From: Methylovirgula sp. 4M-Z18
Lineage (GTDB): Bacteria; Pseudomonadota; Alphaproteobacteria; Rhizobiales; Beijerinckiaceae
Length of the DNA: 64,000 nt
NCBI RefSeq assembly: GCF_037890675.1
Contig: NZ_CP149574.1
Location: 3,944,874-4,008,873, forward strand
Direction of reading: 5' to 3'
Shown here one piece after another: positions 1-8,172 of the stretch. The number at the start of each line of letters is the position of its first letter. The first letter of the stretch is position 1. The position numbers were made by a program, and so were the translations under genes. The notes beneath the pieces are model-generated. The model was given only the letters and a program-made list of their open reading frames with translations. It did not search any database and was not told the origin of the DNA.

Positions 1-614
1 TCCTTCGACGCCTCCAGCCTAGCGCGAGCACTCGCTTCCAAGGTCTGCATGCGCGCGGAATCGAAAAGATTGGGCATTTCCGAGAAAGCCATCTCGTTCT
101 GATCAAGATAGCGGGCCAATGCCTTGAACGCACGCTCGCCGTCACGGCGCGGCGCACGCTCATGGGAAAGCAGAATCGCCTCGACCAGGCGCGTGAGGAT
201 ATGTGTCGACAATTCGTCTCTGTCGGCAAAACGATCAAGCGTCGCATCCTCATCGAAGCGCCGCATATGTACCGCCCATTCGACGATCTCACCGACACCC
301 CCCAAAGCAAGTCCGCAATGTGTTCGGACGATTGGAACGACATCGAGATAGATATTTGGCGCATTCAGCTTGTTGACTTCAATTTCCGCTTCGCAGGCGA
401 CGCGGCGTTTCTCAAGCGTCGAGAAATCCATGAAAGGAAAACGGACGGCACGCTTGACCTTGTAAGCATTCGCCCCGGCGAGAAACACGATAGCGCCGTG
501 CGTATCGATCCGGCGCACTGGAGCAACCAGGCCGAATGTTGCCGCGTTACCCAAGAATGCGAACACCTCATATTGATGGTCGGACGTCTCCAGTACGCCT
601 GATGTTCCAGACAT
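1..614 (-). CDS. Aminoglycoside phosphotransferase-like kinase (COG2187 type), N-terminal part
   Basis: The gene reads leftwards off the window, so only about 204 N-terminal residues are visible. The ATG at 614 follows a good ribosome site (GGAGGA) by 6 bases. The protein has the features of the COG2187 kinase-like domain, often fused to a COG0645 AAA-type kinase: an early VKRAVRFPFMDFSTLEKR segment, then EIEVNKLNAPNIYLDVVPI, and later the GEIVEWAVHMRRFDED segment. In the family these are ATP-dependent phosphotransferases of unknown substrate, commonly found in alphaproteobacterial stress clusters. The catalytic loop and any C-terminal P-loop kinase lie outside the window. It is followed upstream by the divergently unrelated small gene 643-1047, read in the same direction with 28 bases between them, so the two may be one transcript. 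Family assignment is fairly sure; substrate is unknown. Confidence 0.7.
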   Translation of the reverse strand, partial: MSGTSGVLETSDHQYEVFAFLGNAATFGLVAPVRRIDTHGAIVFLAGANAYKVKRAVRFPFMDFSTLEKRRVACEAEIEVNKLNAPNIYLDVVPIVRTHCGLALGGVGEIVEWAVHMRRFDEDATLDRFADRDELSTHILTRLVEAILLSHERAPRRDGERAFKALARYLDQNEMAFSEMPNLFDSARMQTLEASARARLEASK

Positions 615-642
615 CGAGTCCTCCGTCTCGCGCGTTCACCGT

Positions 643-1047
643 TCAGCGGTGAACGACCTGCTGTTGTGTCGCTTTAAGAGGCCGAAGCCGCGCGATCTTG
701 AACGTGTGCGCGTGTCCCTCGTCGTCGCGTATCGACACGTATTCACCTTCGGCGAAACAGTGTGTGCTCAGACGAACGCCGGTCTCTCCCTCGCTCGAGT
801 CCTGACCGCCGTAACGAACGGCCCAGGTTCCACCTTGGCCGCCACCCAGGTGGACGAGCCGGCCATGCCGATCGCTTTCGCCGGGCCAGAACCGTCTCAC
901 GCGACATTGTGCCCTGTTGTGTTTCCATTCCTCGACATCGAGATGCGCCGACGCATTGAGCGGCGCGACAAATTCATATCCTCGCTCGGAACTGCCTTCG
1001 GGAAATTCGGGGCACCGCGCGAGATGAAGGGTAATATGTTGAAGCAC
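643..1047 (-). CDS. Conserved protein of unknown function, paralogue of 41031-41459
   Basis: This 134-residue soluble protein starts at GTG 1047, chosen because AAAGGA lies 7 bases upstream and an in-frame stop lies just before it. It is clearly paralogous to the protein at 41031-41459: shared features are an N-terminal HLxLAR strand, a HLD...W...R..CRVR.F block, a GG-W block and a C-terminal GEYVSI followed by HT. I do not recognise a named domain. The alternative plus-strand reading of the same bases (649-1176) has no such support. A near-FixK box (1100-1113) with a TACAAG -10 candidate at 1077-1072 lies upstream at the right spacing, suggesting low-oxygen control together with the kinase-like gene downstream. 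Confidence 0.7.
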   Translation of the reverse strand: MLQHITLHLARCPEFPEGSSERGYEFVAPLNASAHLDVEEWKHNRAQCRVRRFWPGESDRHGRLVHLGGGQGGTWAVRYGGQDSSEGETGVRLSTHCFAEGEYVSIRDDEGHAHTFKIARLRPLKATQQQVVHR

Positions 1048-1099
1048 GTGAACATCCTTTCATTCCTTCCCCTTGTAGCCAGCGATATGAAGTGCGGCC

Positions 1100-1113
1100 T
1101 TGATCTTGCTCAA
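1100..1113 (-). promoter_or_regulatory. FixK/FNR-like box, 9/10
   Basis: TTGATcttgCTCAA matches TTGAT-N4-ATCAA at nine of ten positions. A -10-like TACAAG at 1077-1072 is 29.5 bases from the box centre, the spacing of a class II FNR-type promoter, and would start transcription near 1065, just ahead of the GTG at 1047. About two 9/10 matches are expected by chance in 64 kb, so position is the main support. Confidence 0.45.
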
Positions 1114-1235
1114 AGGAGAGGTCGACGCCGAGAATTTACCTCGGCTACGAAAATGGAATTCCAGGGCGCGGATTGACCTATCGCAATGTGTCCGAGCTAC
1201 CTCAGGAGGAAGGTGAAATTGGATGAAGAGGAGGT

Positions 1236-1382
1236 ATGATCATAGTACCCATTCTCATAATCGCTTTGCAGTTTGGCATTCCGATCAGCTTGGCAATGCT
1301 GGCGATGCTTGGCTATCACCCGGATCAGGCGAGAGCGCTGGAGCCGATAAGGGGCTTTGTGCGCCATGATCGGCGAATATAA
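1236..1382 (+). CDS. Small single-pass membrane protein, 48 aa
   Basis: An ATG at 1236 is preceded by a very strong ribosome site (GAAGAGGAGGT, ending next to the start). The 48-residue product begins with a hydrophobic stretch (residues 2-26, MIIVPILIIALQFGIPISLA onward) that can span the membrane once, followed by a short basic tail rich in Arg (ends RHDRRI). I recognise no family. It stands alone between two unrelated genes. The ribosome site and hydrophobic pattern are the only evidence that it is real. Confidence 0.4.
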   Translation: MIIVPILIIALQFGIPISLAMLAMLGYHPDQARALEPIRGFVRHDRRI

Positions 1383-1425
1383 TAACTTCCCCTGTTTCGA
1401 GTACACTGCCAAGCGTTAATGAGCG

Positions 1426-1964
1426 ATGACAATGCATAATAGCTACGCGATCGAATTCATCAGTCCACGGACAGTCGATGGGGCTTATCCTTTGGCCAAG
1501 GTTATTGTGCCAAGCTTGCAGCACTTTGAGTGGCAGGAGTTTTGCCAATCTCACGGATCGTCAAATACTCCGTGCGATGCCGACGAAAATGAGCAGATCA
1601 TCGTCGCGCTCAATGCGAGAGCCTACGTCAAAGGCCTATGCATTTACGCGGTCAAGACGCACCTGACTTATCGCCGCGTGCTTGATGTGCCGCTTTTTGT
1701 GATCGCGAGCGCTGCGGACAAGGTGGGCGTGGGAGCCGCGCTGATAGACTTCTTGAAAGCCAAATGTAGCCAATCGGGTTGCTCAGGGATTCGCTGTTGG
1801 GCGATGAATGCTGAGACCTGGGCGAACCGTCTTGGGACCGAAAACATTGCACACGGCGATTCTGGCTCTTCATGCCGGCTCTGACGAACGCGGCTGAGAT
1901 CGAAAAGGTGCTTTGCACCGGTGCAATTGAGGACGCCGAAACTATCGATCGATTTTCTTGCTGA
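1426..1964 (+). pseudogene. GNAT-like acetyltransferase with probable frameshift
   Basis: The frame from ATG 1426 to the stop at 1884 gives 152 residues. Its central part (VALNARAYVKGLCIY, then DVPLFVIASAADKVGVGAAL) looks like a GNAT N-acetyltransferase core, with KVGVGAAL resembling the acetyl-CoA-binding Q/RxxGxG/A motif. Near 1845-1860 the good-looking sequence seems to pass to another frame: the alternative frame continues RFWLFMPALTNAAEIEKVL and stops at 1964, which resembles a natural C-terminus more than the HGDSGSSCRL end of the first frame. I therefore treat it as frameshifted, though a functional shorter protein cannot be excluded. The call of GNAT is from pattern alone. Confidence 0.4.
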
Positions 1965-2295
1965 GCCGGGCGACCCGCGCGTCGATCGTCCACTCGAGGG
2001 CTTCCCAACCGCGCCCGCGTGTCAAATCCATCAACATCTCGCGGCCGAAGATGCGTCGGGAATGTTTGGCGAGCGCAGCCAAGAGGTCGAACCCGCCGGT
2101 GGTGAGCACGACCTCGACGCCCCGGACGATATGAATTGCAGGAGCCCAATGTCGAGCCCCCCAACGGTCGAAACGAATGGTCTTCGAGGCGATGGCGATC
2201 GAGCCTAGCGCGTCTGAAGGCAGGTCGGCAGTAGGGCGGAATGTGGCATGGGGAGACAACGGTGTGTCGTTGAATCGCTTGTCGTCATGCTCCAA
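1942..2295 (-). pseudogene. OmpR-type DNA-binding domain, regulator relic
   Basis: The 117-residue frame contains a recognisable OmpR/PhoB winged-helix domain: IRFDRW...VVLTTGGFDLLAALAKHSRRIFGREMLMDLTRGR, then TIDARVARLSKKID. In intact regulators this follows a receiver domain of about 120 residues and ends with a wing reading roughly LIKTVRGxGYxF. Here the receiver is absent, and the frame stops right after SKKIDR, so both ends are lost. It overlaps the tail of the GNAT-like frame and abuts the FixK box of the oxidoreductase operon. It is almost certainly a non-functional fragment. Confidence 0.7.
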
Positions 2296-2309
2296 TTGAT
2301 TTGAGTCAA
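2296..2309 (+). promoter_or_regulatory. FixK/FNR-like box, 9/10
   Basis: TTGATttgaGTCAA lies 62 bases before the start of the flavoprotein gene. A -10 candidate TAGATT (2330-2335) is 27.5-28.5 bases from the box centre, so a class II FixK-dependent promoter with a start near 2343 is plausible. Confidence 0.55.
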
Positions 2310-2370
2310 CGACGTCTCTTGGTCCTTGGTAGATTCCAACGGGACATGAAATCGACCATGGGAGACGTGC

Positions 2371-3879
2371 ATGTCTTCACCACGAGTTGTCGTCATCGGC
2401 GCCGGTATCGCAGGGCTTTGCACGGCGGTTTATGCGCGGAAATGCGGCTATGAGGTTGAAGTCGTCGAGCAGCACGACAGCGCCGGCGGCTTGGCGACGA
2501 GCTGGCGACGGGGAGATTATACGTTCGAAACCTGTCTGCATTGGTTTACGGGCGCCAAGCCCAAAGGAGCGCTAAATGCGCAATGGCGGGAGGTGTTCGA
2601 CGTCGAGAGGCTGAGCTTCTTTCATCCCGAAGAGTTTGCGCGGGTGGAGACCGAGCACGGCGAGCGCTTGCGCATTTACTCAAACGTCGACCGGCTGGAA
2701 GCTGAGCTGCTGCATCAGGCTCCGGAGGATGCAGCGGAAATTCGACACCTGATCGCGACGATTCGGCGGCTCGGCGATTTCCCGTTGCCCGATCCAAGTG
2801 AGTCTTGGCCCGGCAAAGGAGTGGCGCTCATGCGGTTGTTGCCTTACATGCGGCTGCTGCGCGGGTGGTCGCGCCTCAGCATCGGGGACTACGGCGAACG
2901 CTTCCACAACAGGCTGCTGAGAGACTACTTCAGCTCCGGCGAAGGGGCGCAGCTTTCGATGCTGGCCCTGCTCTTTGCCCTTGCCTGGATGAACGAAGGC
3001 AACGGTGCTTATGTGGTCGGTGGTTCGCAAGCGATTATACGGCCGCTCCGCGAAAAACTGAATGAGTTGGGCGGCCACTTGAGACTGGGCGCCAAGGTCG
3101 AGAAGATTCTAGTGGAACAGGGCGCTGCAGTCGGTGTGCAGCTGGCTGGCGGCGAGATCTTGAAGGCTGACTGGGTCATCTCTGCTGCCGATGCCCACGC
3201 TACGATCTATGAGTTGCTCGACGGCGCCTATGTCGACGAGTTCGCGGAAATGACTTTCCGCACGCTAACGCCCTTTGCATCCTATCTGCAGGTGTCCTTC
3301 GGGGTGGCGCGCGATCTTTCCGCACAGCCCGGCTTTGTGACGCGCGTGCTCGACGCGCCGCTGGCAGTCGATCCCGAAACCACGCTATCCACCTTGTCCT
3401 TGCGCTTCTTTCACTTCGACCCAACCTTTGCGCCCGCCGGCAAAACGGCTGTGACCTGCTTTCTCCCGACACGCAATTTCTCCTTCTGGGCCGATCTGCA
3501 GCGCAACGATCCGGTCCGCTACCAGGCGGAAAAGCGCAGAGTCTCAGAAGCGGTCGTCGCGATCGTTGAAAAGATGGTGCCCGATTTCCGCAAAGCCATC
3601 GAGACGACCGACGTCTCAACCCCGGCAACCGTCATTCGTTACACGGGCAACTGGCAGGGCAGCATGGAAGGATGGCTGCTGACACCCGGGATGGGGTTCA
3701 AGCCGCTACGCAATACACTGCCCGGCCTGCGGCGGTTTTTGATGGCAGGGCAATGGATCATGCCCGGCGGCGGCTTGCCATCGGGTCTTCTGACGGCGCG
3801 GCTCGCGGTGCGAGCGCTCTGCAAAGAGGATCGTATTCCATTCCTACCGGCGCCTGCAGCCGTCGGCCGAGCGGCATAG
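2371..3879 (+). CDS. Phytoene desaturase/isomerase-like FAD oxidoreductase (COG1233)
   Basis: The 502-residue protein begins with a classic dinucleotide-binding fold (VVVIGAGIAGLCTAVYARKCGYEVEVVE, residues 6-33), continues with the GG-LAT-SW-R block of the CrtI/carotenoid isomerase family, and ends with the FAD-binding MAGQWIMPGGGLPSGLLTAR motif. Family length is about 490-550 residues, so it is complete. Such enzymes oxidise or isomerise polyunsaturated lipids; no other carotenoid genes are here, so the substrate is unknown. The next gene, a flavodoxin-like quinone reductase, follows after 19 bases in the same direction, suggesting an operon. A near-FixK box and -10 lie upstream, which suggests induction at low oxygen. 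Confidence 0.85.
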   Translation: MSSPRVVVIGAGIAGLCTAVYARKCGYEVEVVEQHDSAGGLATSWRRGDYTFETCLHWFTGAKPKGALNAQWREVFDVERLSFFHPEEFARVETEHGERLRIYSNVDRLEAELLHQAPEDAAEIRHLIATIRRLGDFPLPDPSESWPGKGVALMRLLPYMRLLRGWSRLSIGDYGERFHNRLLRDYFSSGEGAQLSMLALLFALAWMNEGNGAYVVGGSQAIIRPLREKLNELGGHLRLGAKVEKILVEQGAAVGVQLAGGEILKADWVISAADAHATIYELLDGAYVDEFAEMTFRTLTPFASYLQVSFGVARDLSAQPGFVTRVLDAPLAVDPETTLSTLSLRFFHFDPTFAPAGKTAVTCFLPTRNFSFWADLQRNDPVRYQAEKRRVSEAVVAIVEKMVPDFRKAIETTDVSTPATVIRYTGNWQGSMEGWLLTPGMGFKPLRNTLPGLRRFLMAGQWIMPGGGLPSGLLTARLAVRALCKEDRIPFLPAPAAVGRAA

Positions 3880-3898
3880 GCGAGGAGTGCGACGGGCC

Positions 3899-4468
3899 AT
3901 GCACATCCTGATTGTCGATGGTCATCCGGACCCGAACGAAAAACGGTTTTGCCATGCCGCGGCGGCCGCTTATGCCGAGGGTGCTCGGAAATCCGGGCAC
4001 GAGGCGCGAGTCATCGCCATTGCCAAGCTGGACATTCCTGTCCTGAGATCGCAGGACGAATGGGTCCATGGGACACTGCCGCCGCAGCTCAAGGAAGCGC
4101 AGGATGCGATCAAGTGGGCCGATCATCTGGTCATCATCTATCCACTCTGGCTCGGCGACGTGCCCGCCTATCTGAAGGCTTTTCTAGAACAGGTTGCGCG
4201 ACCGGACTTTGCGTTCGCGCCCGGCTCGTCCTACCCGACCGCAGGCCCGTTGAAAGGAAAATCGGCGCGTCTGATCGTGACAATGGGCATGCCGGCGTTC
4301 GTCTATCGTTGGTTCTTTTTCAAGCACAGCGTGACGAGCCTGAAGCGCAATGTTCTGGAACTCGTTGGCATTCGCCCGGTCCGCGAGACGATCATTGGGA
4401 TGGTGGAGACCACCGATCATGAGAAATGGCTTAAGAGCATCAAATCGCTCGGACAAGCAGCACGGTAG
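3899..4468 (+). CDS. NAD(P)H:quinone reductase, flavodoxin fold (KefF/MdaB type)
   Basis: The protein has about 189 residues and starts HILIVDGHPDPNEKRFC, the typical flavodoxin-like FMN-phosphate loop of the YwrO/KefF/MdaB family. It also has the LVIIYPLWLGDVPAYLKAFLEQV segment around residues 75-95 that lines the FMN and quinone pocket, and the GKSARLIVTMGMP strand. Family members reduce quinones with NAD(P)H by two electrons. I prefer ATG 3899 because the recognisable domain starts there; a GTG at 3887 in the same frame is possible. It is probably cotranscribed with the flavoprotein upstream. Confidence 0.85.
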   Translation: MHILIVDGHPDPNEKRFCHAAAAAYAEGARKSGHEARVIAIAKLDIPVLRSQDEWVHGTLPPQLKEAQDAIKWADHLVIIYPLWLGDVPAYLKAFLEQVARPDFAFAPGSSYPTAGPLKGKSARLIVTMGMPAFVYRWFFFKHSVTSLKRNVLELVGIRPVRETIIGMVETTDHEKWLKSIKSLGQAAR

Positions 4469-4667
4469 TGGAAAACCGACGGGCCAGAGCAATTCGGACT
4501 GACTCATTCGCGAACCCCGCCGAATTTACCTCCGGCGGCTCGCTGTCGCCGCGCGGCGACTGGGGAGTCCCCTCAGACGGCCACGCTGAGGTCTGGCTCA
4601 GGGAACTCGCCAAGAACATTTGCGTCTCATGATCCTTCTGGATTTGGGCGAAACGCTTGGCAAGATC

Positions 4668-4681
4668 TTGATTCGCATCAA
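4668..4681 (+). promoter_or_regulatory. FixK/FNR box, perfect
   Basis: TTGATtcgcATCAA is a perfect palindromic FixK/FNR site. The only target on the plus strand is the broken Bax-inhibitor gene at 4790-5260, whose intact paralogue (35752-36468) also has a perfect box. I see no convincing -10 at the usual distance, so this may be a relic of a once active promoter. Confidence 0.6.
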
Positions 4682-4789
4682 TCCTGGTATCCCGCGATCA
4701 TGGCCGGATGTCGCTAAGACTTTGCGAGAGTGGAGCACGACCATCACCTACAGTCCGAGGCACCCTGATCACCAAACAAGGTCTTTCAT

Positions 4790-5260
4790 CGGCGGTGAGT
4801 TTGATCTCGGCCAGCGCTCTTACATGCTTAAGATCTACAATTTCATGACCGGCGCTCTCGCCGTGAGCTGTGGTACGGGTTATGCTGCTGTACGGGCTGG
4901 ATTTAATCAGCAAATTGCCGGAACGCCCCTGATCTGGGTCGTCATGCTGGCGCCGCCGGTCGCGACCTGACGCGGTTCGGCTCATTCTTTTTCATGATTC
5001 TGATCAGCGTCATGCTGGCAAGTGCCGTCAATCCTTTCTTCGCCTCAACAATCCTGGAATTCGCAATCTCGCTTGTCGGAATCGCACTGTTCAGCCGCCT
5101 GACCGCTTATGATACCCAGCGGATCAATGAGATCTATATTCAAAGCGATTGTGATGAGGCGCTGTCGAAAAGGGCGGTCATGGGCGCTTTGACGCTCTAT
5201 CTCGATTTCATCAACCTCTTTGTCATGCTGTTGCGGTTTACCGGCCAGCGGAGGGATTGA
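4790..5260 (+). pseudogene. Bax inhibitor-1 family protein, internally deleted
   Basis: Two frames together align with the intact BI-1 protein at 35752-36468. The first (to the stop at 4970) gives LGQRSYMLKIYNFMTGALAV through WVVMLAPPVA, matching the N-terminal third. The second picks up at RDLTRFGSFFFMILISVML and runs to LYLDFINLFVMLLRFTG, matching the C-terminal half. The join near 4955-4965 removes the central membrane segments (about 70-80 residues in the paralogue) and shifts the frame. BI-1 proteins have about seven membrane helices and need the central ones, so this copy should be dead. Confidence 0.85.
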
Positions 5261-5317
5261 CACTGCCGGAGGAGGTGCGAGCTGGCGCGAGTGAGCCGCG
5301 CTAGGATCGTTGACGGG

Positions 5318-5331
5318 TTGACCGACATCAA
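5318..5331 (+). promoter_or_regulatory. FixK/FNR-like box before groEL, 9/10
   Basis: TTGACcgacATCAA differs from the perfect site at one position and has the same TTGAC...ATCAA form as the box before the nitroreductase gene (47479). A TATTGA hexamer at 5354-5359 is at about the right distance for a class II promoter. No CIRCE element was seen here. Confidence 0.55.
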
Positions 5332-5383
5332 GGATTTCGACCCTTTGATGTGCTATTGAGATGGCCGGTCGGAGATTAAATCA

Positions 5384-7006
5384 ATGACGCATAAACAAGT
5401 TCTGTTTGGTTCGGAAGCGCGGCAGAAGATACTGCGGGGCGCAACCAAGCTGGTCGATGCCGTCCGTGTGACACTCGGGCCACGTTCGAAGTCGGTACTG
5501 ATCGAAAAGAAATGGGGGGCGCCGGTCATTTGCAACGATGGTGTTACGATCGCCAAAGAGTTCGACCTCAAGGATCCGGAAGAAAATCTCGGCGCGCGTA
5601 TGCTACGGCAGGCCGCAGAGAAGACCGGGGAGATGGTTGGCGACGGCACCACGACCTCGACCATTCTCGCTCATGCGATTTATGCCGATGGCGTGCGCAA
5701 CGTCGTGGCTGGCGCCAGCGCTATCGATATCAAACGTGGTCTCGATCATGCCGCAAAGCGCGCGGTCGAGGCATTAAAAGCGATCTCAAAAACGGTGCAG
5801 ACCCGTCGCGAAAAGGAGCAGGTCGCGGCAATCTCCGCGCACAACGACATCGTTATCGGCGAGTTGATTGGTGCAGCGATAGAGAAGGTCGGCGATGAAG
5901 GCGTCATCACCGTCGAGGAATCCAAAACGACAGCCACGACTCTCGACGTTGTCGAAGGGATGCAGTTCGACCGCGGCTTTCTTTCTCCTTACTTTGTGAC
6001 CGATGCTGAGAAAATGGAGGTCGTGTTCGAGGATACGTTGGTTCTGATCGCCGACCGCAAGATCGCGTCCCTCAATGATCTCATAAAGCTCCTCGATGCG
6101 GTCGCCAAATCAGGCCAGCCGCTGCTCGTCATTGCCGAAGACGTGGAGGGCGACGCGCTGGCCACCCTCATCGTCAATCATATCCGCGGCATTTTAAAGA
6201 ATTGCGCGGTCAAGGCGCCTGGCTTTGGAGACCGGCGTAAAGCCATGCTTCAGGATATTGCGATCATGACGGGTGCGCAGGTGATATCGGAAGAACTCGG
6301 CATGAAGCTGGAAAATATAACCATCGAACAGCTCGGCCATGCCAAGAGGATCGTTTCCAACAAAGACGACACGACCATAGTTGGCGGCGGTGGCGACAGC
6401 AAGATGATCAAAGCGCGTATCGAGCAACTCCATAGCGAGATCAAGAATTCGGATAGTGACTATGATCGCTCGAAGCTGCAGGAGCGGCTGGCGAAGCTTG
6501 CTGGCGGCATTGCCGTGGTCAAAGTTGGTGCTCCGACGGAAGCTGAGATGAAGTCGAAGAAAGAAGCGCTCGATGACGCGATTAACGCGACGAAAGCTGC
6601 CGTGGCTGAGGGGATCGTACCTGGCGGCGGGTTGGCGCTGTTGCGCTGTGTCGGTCCAGTCGCCGACGAGGAAAAACTTCGGGACGGAGACGAGCGAACC
6701 GGTGTGCAAATCCTGAGGCGAGCGCTCGAAGCCCCTGTACGCCAGATCGCGGAGAATTCGGCCGTCGACGGTGGGGTTGTTGTGGCGAAGATGCTGGAAG
6801 GCAATGGAAACTATGGCTTCGATGCCAGCCGCAAACAATATGTCGATTTGGTTGAGGCGGGCATCATCGACCCGACCAAGGTTGTGCGCGTCGCGCTCGA
6901 GAACGCTGTGTCTGTCGCCAGTACATTGCTCCTGACAGAGGCAACGATGACCGAGATAGCGGAGGTGAACCCCGCACAACCCCCTGCGCCAGAAATGACA
7001 TTGTAA
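5384..7006 (+). CDS. groL: Chaperonin GroEL, accessory copy
   Basis: This 540-residue protein is a full-length 60-kDa chaperonin. It has the ATP-binding [19 protein letters not shown] and [12 protein letters not shown] segments, the apical domain (residues about 190-375, [23 protein letters not shown]), and the [16 protein letters not shown] equatorial hinge. It ends in [11 protein letters not shown] rather than the usual Gly-Gly-Met repeat tail. No groES lies beside it, so it must use a co-chaperonin encoded elsewhere. Upstream there is a near-FixK box rather than a heat-shock element, so it is likely an oxygen-responsive extra copy, as known for some multiple groEL genes of rhizobia. Confidence 0.95.
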   Translation: MTHKQVLFGSEARQKILRGATKLVDAVRVTLGPRSKSVLIEKKWGAPVICNDGVTIAKEFDLKDPEENLGARMLRQAAEKTGEMVGDGTTTSTILAHAIYADGVRNVVAGASAIDIKRGLDHAAKRAVEALKAISKTVQTRREKEQVAAISAHNDIVIGELIGAAIEKVGDEGVITVEESKTTATTLDVVEGMQFDRGFLSPYFVTDAEKMEVVFEDTLVLIADRKIASLNDLIKLLDAVAKSGQPLLVIAEDVEGDALATLIVNHIRGILKNCAVKAPGFGDRRKAMLQDIAIMTGAQVISEELGMKLENITIEQLGHAKRIVSNKDDTTIVGGGGDSKMIKARIEQLHSEIKNSDSDYDRSKLQERLAKLAGGIAVVKVGAPTEAEMKSKKEALDDAINATKAAVAEGIVPGGGLALLRCVGPVADEEKLRDGDERTGVQILRRALEAPVRQIAENSAVDGGVVVAKMLEGNGNYGFDASRKQYVDLVEAGIIDPTKVVRVALENAVSVASTLLLTEATMTEIAEVNPAQPPAPEMTL

Positions 7007-7348
7007 TTCATAATTCCGTCTCAACAGAATCAACGTGAGTTCGACGGCTCTATCGCGAACTGCTTGCCCGGCAATAAGGTTAAAGTTCCCATCTCCTTTT
7101 GAGCCGCTCAGGAAATTTGCGACGCGCCTGAGTGGTCCTGAAATGCATGCTCGCCAGCGTCACGCATTCTCTTGATCGTCGACATGATTGTCGGGAGCGC
7201 GATACGATTCGTTTCAAGCTGCAAGCCAACGCCAGACGGGGCCCCCCGATCCCTGGCGATTCACCGCGACGCAGGGACTCACCTATCAAGCCTTCAAGAA
7301 TGCGGCGCGACCGACTATTATGATGCCCTTCGCAATAGTCTTTTCCGG
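7007..7348. other. Intergenic stretch without a recognisable gene
   Basis: Between groEL and the converging gene at 7349 I see only short frames with no family resemblance or ribosome sites, and no FixK box or clear terminator hairpin. Confidence 0.4.
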
Positions 7349-7960
7349 TTATGGCTTGATGGGGTAGGCGTTTCCCATATGCATTGAGGATGCCGGAACA
7401 CGCCCTGACTCCTCAGCGAATGGGAAGAATGCGGCTTGGTCGGGATCGTGACTCGGCTCCATGGTACCAGCGAGGGCCTGAAGCTGCTGCAACGATACCA
7501 TCTCGTTCCAAAGGCCACTGATGCTCTGTCGGGTCGCGGCAGCAACGACGCAATACTCCGCTGCGCTCATGAAATAGAGCGTGGCATTTGCGTCACGACG
7601 ATGTTCCCGCAGTGCCCGATTCAGTATTTGCAGACAAATATCAAGCTGCAAAAGGTCGGCCAATCGAGCATGACGCACGATATCGGTGAGCCGGAACGCT
7701 CCGAGGCCGTTGAATTCCACGCCCTCGCCCTCGCGACCTAGCTCGAAATACACATTCACCACGGGAGGTATATGTTGAACCGCCTCGTAGATTGCCACCA
7801 CATCCTGCGGCGTGCAGGCAACCAAATGCGCCTTTTCTGAGCGATCTGATGCCGTGGACTCCGGCAACATGGTTGAGGAGCCAATTTGCTGATCAAGCCA
7901 CCGCCGAACCTCTGGCGGCGCTGTCTGAATCTGTTCCGCATTCAATTTAATTCCAACCAT
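7349..7960 (-). CDS. Hypothetical soluble protein, FixK-controlled
   Basis: The 203-residue product is soluble, mostly helical-looking, without signal peptide or membrane segment. The ATG at 7960 is preceded by GGAGGACGCG, a strong ribosome site. I do not recognise the family. Visible features are a CTPQDVVAIYEAVQHIPPVVNVYFELG segment at about residues 49-75, an acidic GREGEGVEFNGLG loop and an Ala-rich helix (YFMSAAEYCVVAAATRQ). Two perfect FixK boxes and one near match lie in the 113 bases upstream, the densest cluster in the window, so this gene is probably strongly oxygen-regulated. A TTTGAT hexamer at 7995-7990 is correctly spaced from the 8018 box. Confidence 0.7.
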   Translation of the reverse strand: MVGIKLNAEQIQTAPPEVRRWLDQQIGSSTMLPESTASDRSEKAHLVACTPQDVVAIYEAVQHIPPVVNVYFELGREGEGVEFNGLGAFRLTDIVRHARLADLLQLDICLQILNRALREHRRDANATLYFMSAAEYCVVAAATRQSISGLWNEMVSLQQLQALAGTMEPSHDPDQAAFFPFAEESGRVPASSMHMGNAYPIKP

Positions 7961-7980
7961 CGCGTCCTCCTATCCGCACT

Positions 7981-7994
7981 TTGAAGGCCATCAA
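7981..7994 (-). promoter_or_regulatory. FixK/FNR-like box, 9/10, proximal of three
   Basis: TTGAAggccATCAA overlaps the predicted -10 region and start point of the gene at 7349-7960. In that position a bound FixK-type protein would be expected to block rather than activate this promoter, giving possible feedback control. Confidence 0.4.
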
Positions 7995-8017
7995 ACAAGA
8001 AGACATGGATATCGACG

Positions 8018-8031
8018 TTGATTCTTATCAA
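8018..8031 (-). promoter_or_regulatory. FixK/FNR box, perfect, middle of three
   Basis: TTGATtcttATCAA is a perfect site 58 bases upstream of the ATG at 7960. Its centre is 29.5 bases from a TTTGAT -10 candidate, fitting a class II activator position for the leftward gene. Confidence 0.75.
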
Positions 8032-8065
8032 ATCTCGCTAGGTCGAGAGACGTCGCATATGGGAT

Positions 8066-8079
8066 TTGATGCTGATCAA
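8066..8079 (+). promoter_or_regulatory. FixK/FNR box, perfect, distal of three
   Basis: TTGATgctgATCAA is a perfect site 48 bases from the middle box. It may serve as the second upstream site for the leftward gene, or may once have driven the phosphoribosyltransferase relic on the right. Confidence 0.7.
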
Positions 8080-8172
8080 TGCCTAACATTGATCGAAGGC
8101 CACTGTGATCGTTGAAACGCAATAAAAGCAATTGTCAGTCACGAGCGGATCAAGATCAAATGACGTATCAGG

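Noticed and set aside
162-602. A 146-codon plus-strand frame at the left edge
   Set aside because: The opposite strand encodes a recognisable COG2187-type kinase start with a good ribosome site running off the edge.
649-1176. A 175-codon plus-strand frame over the small gene at 643-1047
   Set aside because: The minus-strand product has a clear paralogue elsewhere in the window and a ribosome site; the plus frame has neither.
5250-5384. A CIRCE/HrcA or heat-shock promoter before groEL
   Set aside because: No CIRCE inverted repeat or sigma-32-like elements could be read; the FixK-like box explains the region better.
6194-7033. A 279-codon frame antisense to groEL
   Set aside because: Shadow of a well-supported chaperonin gene.
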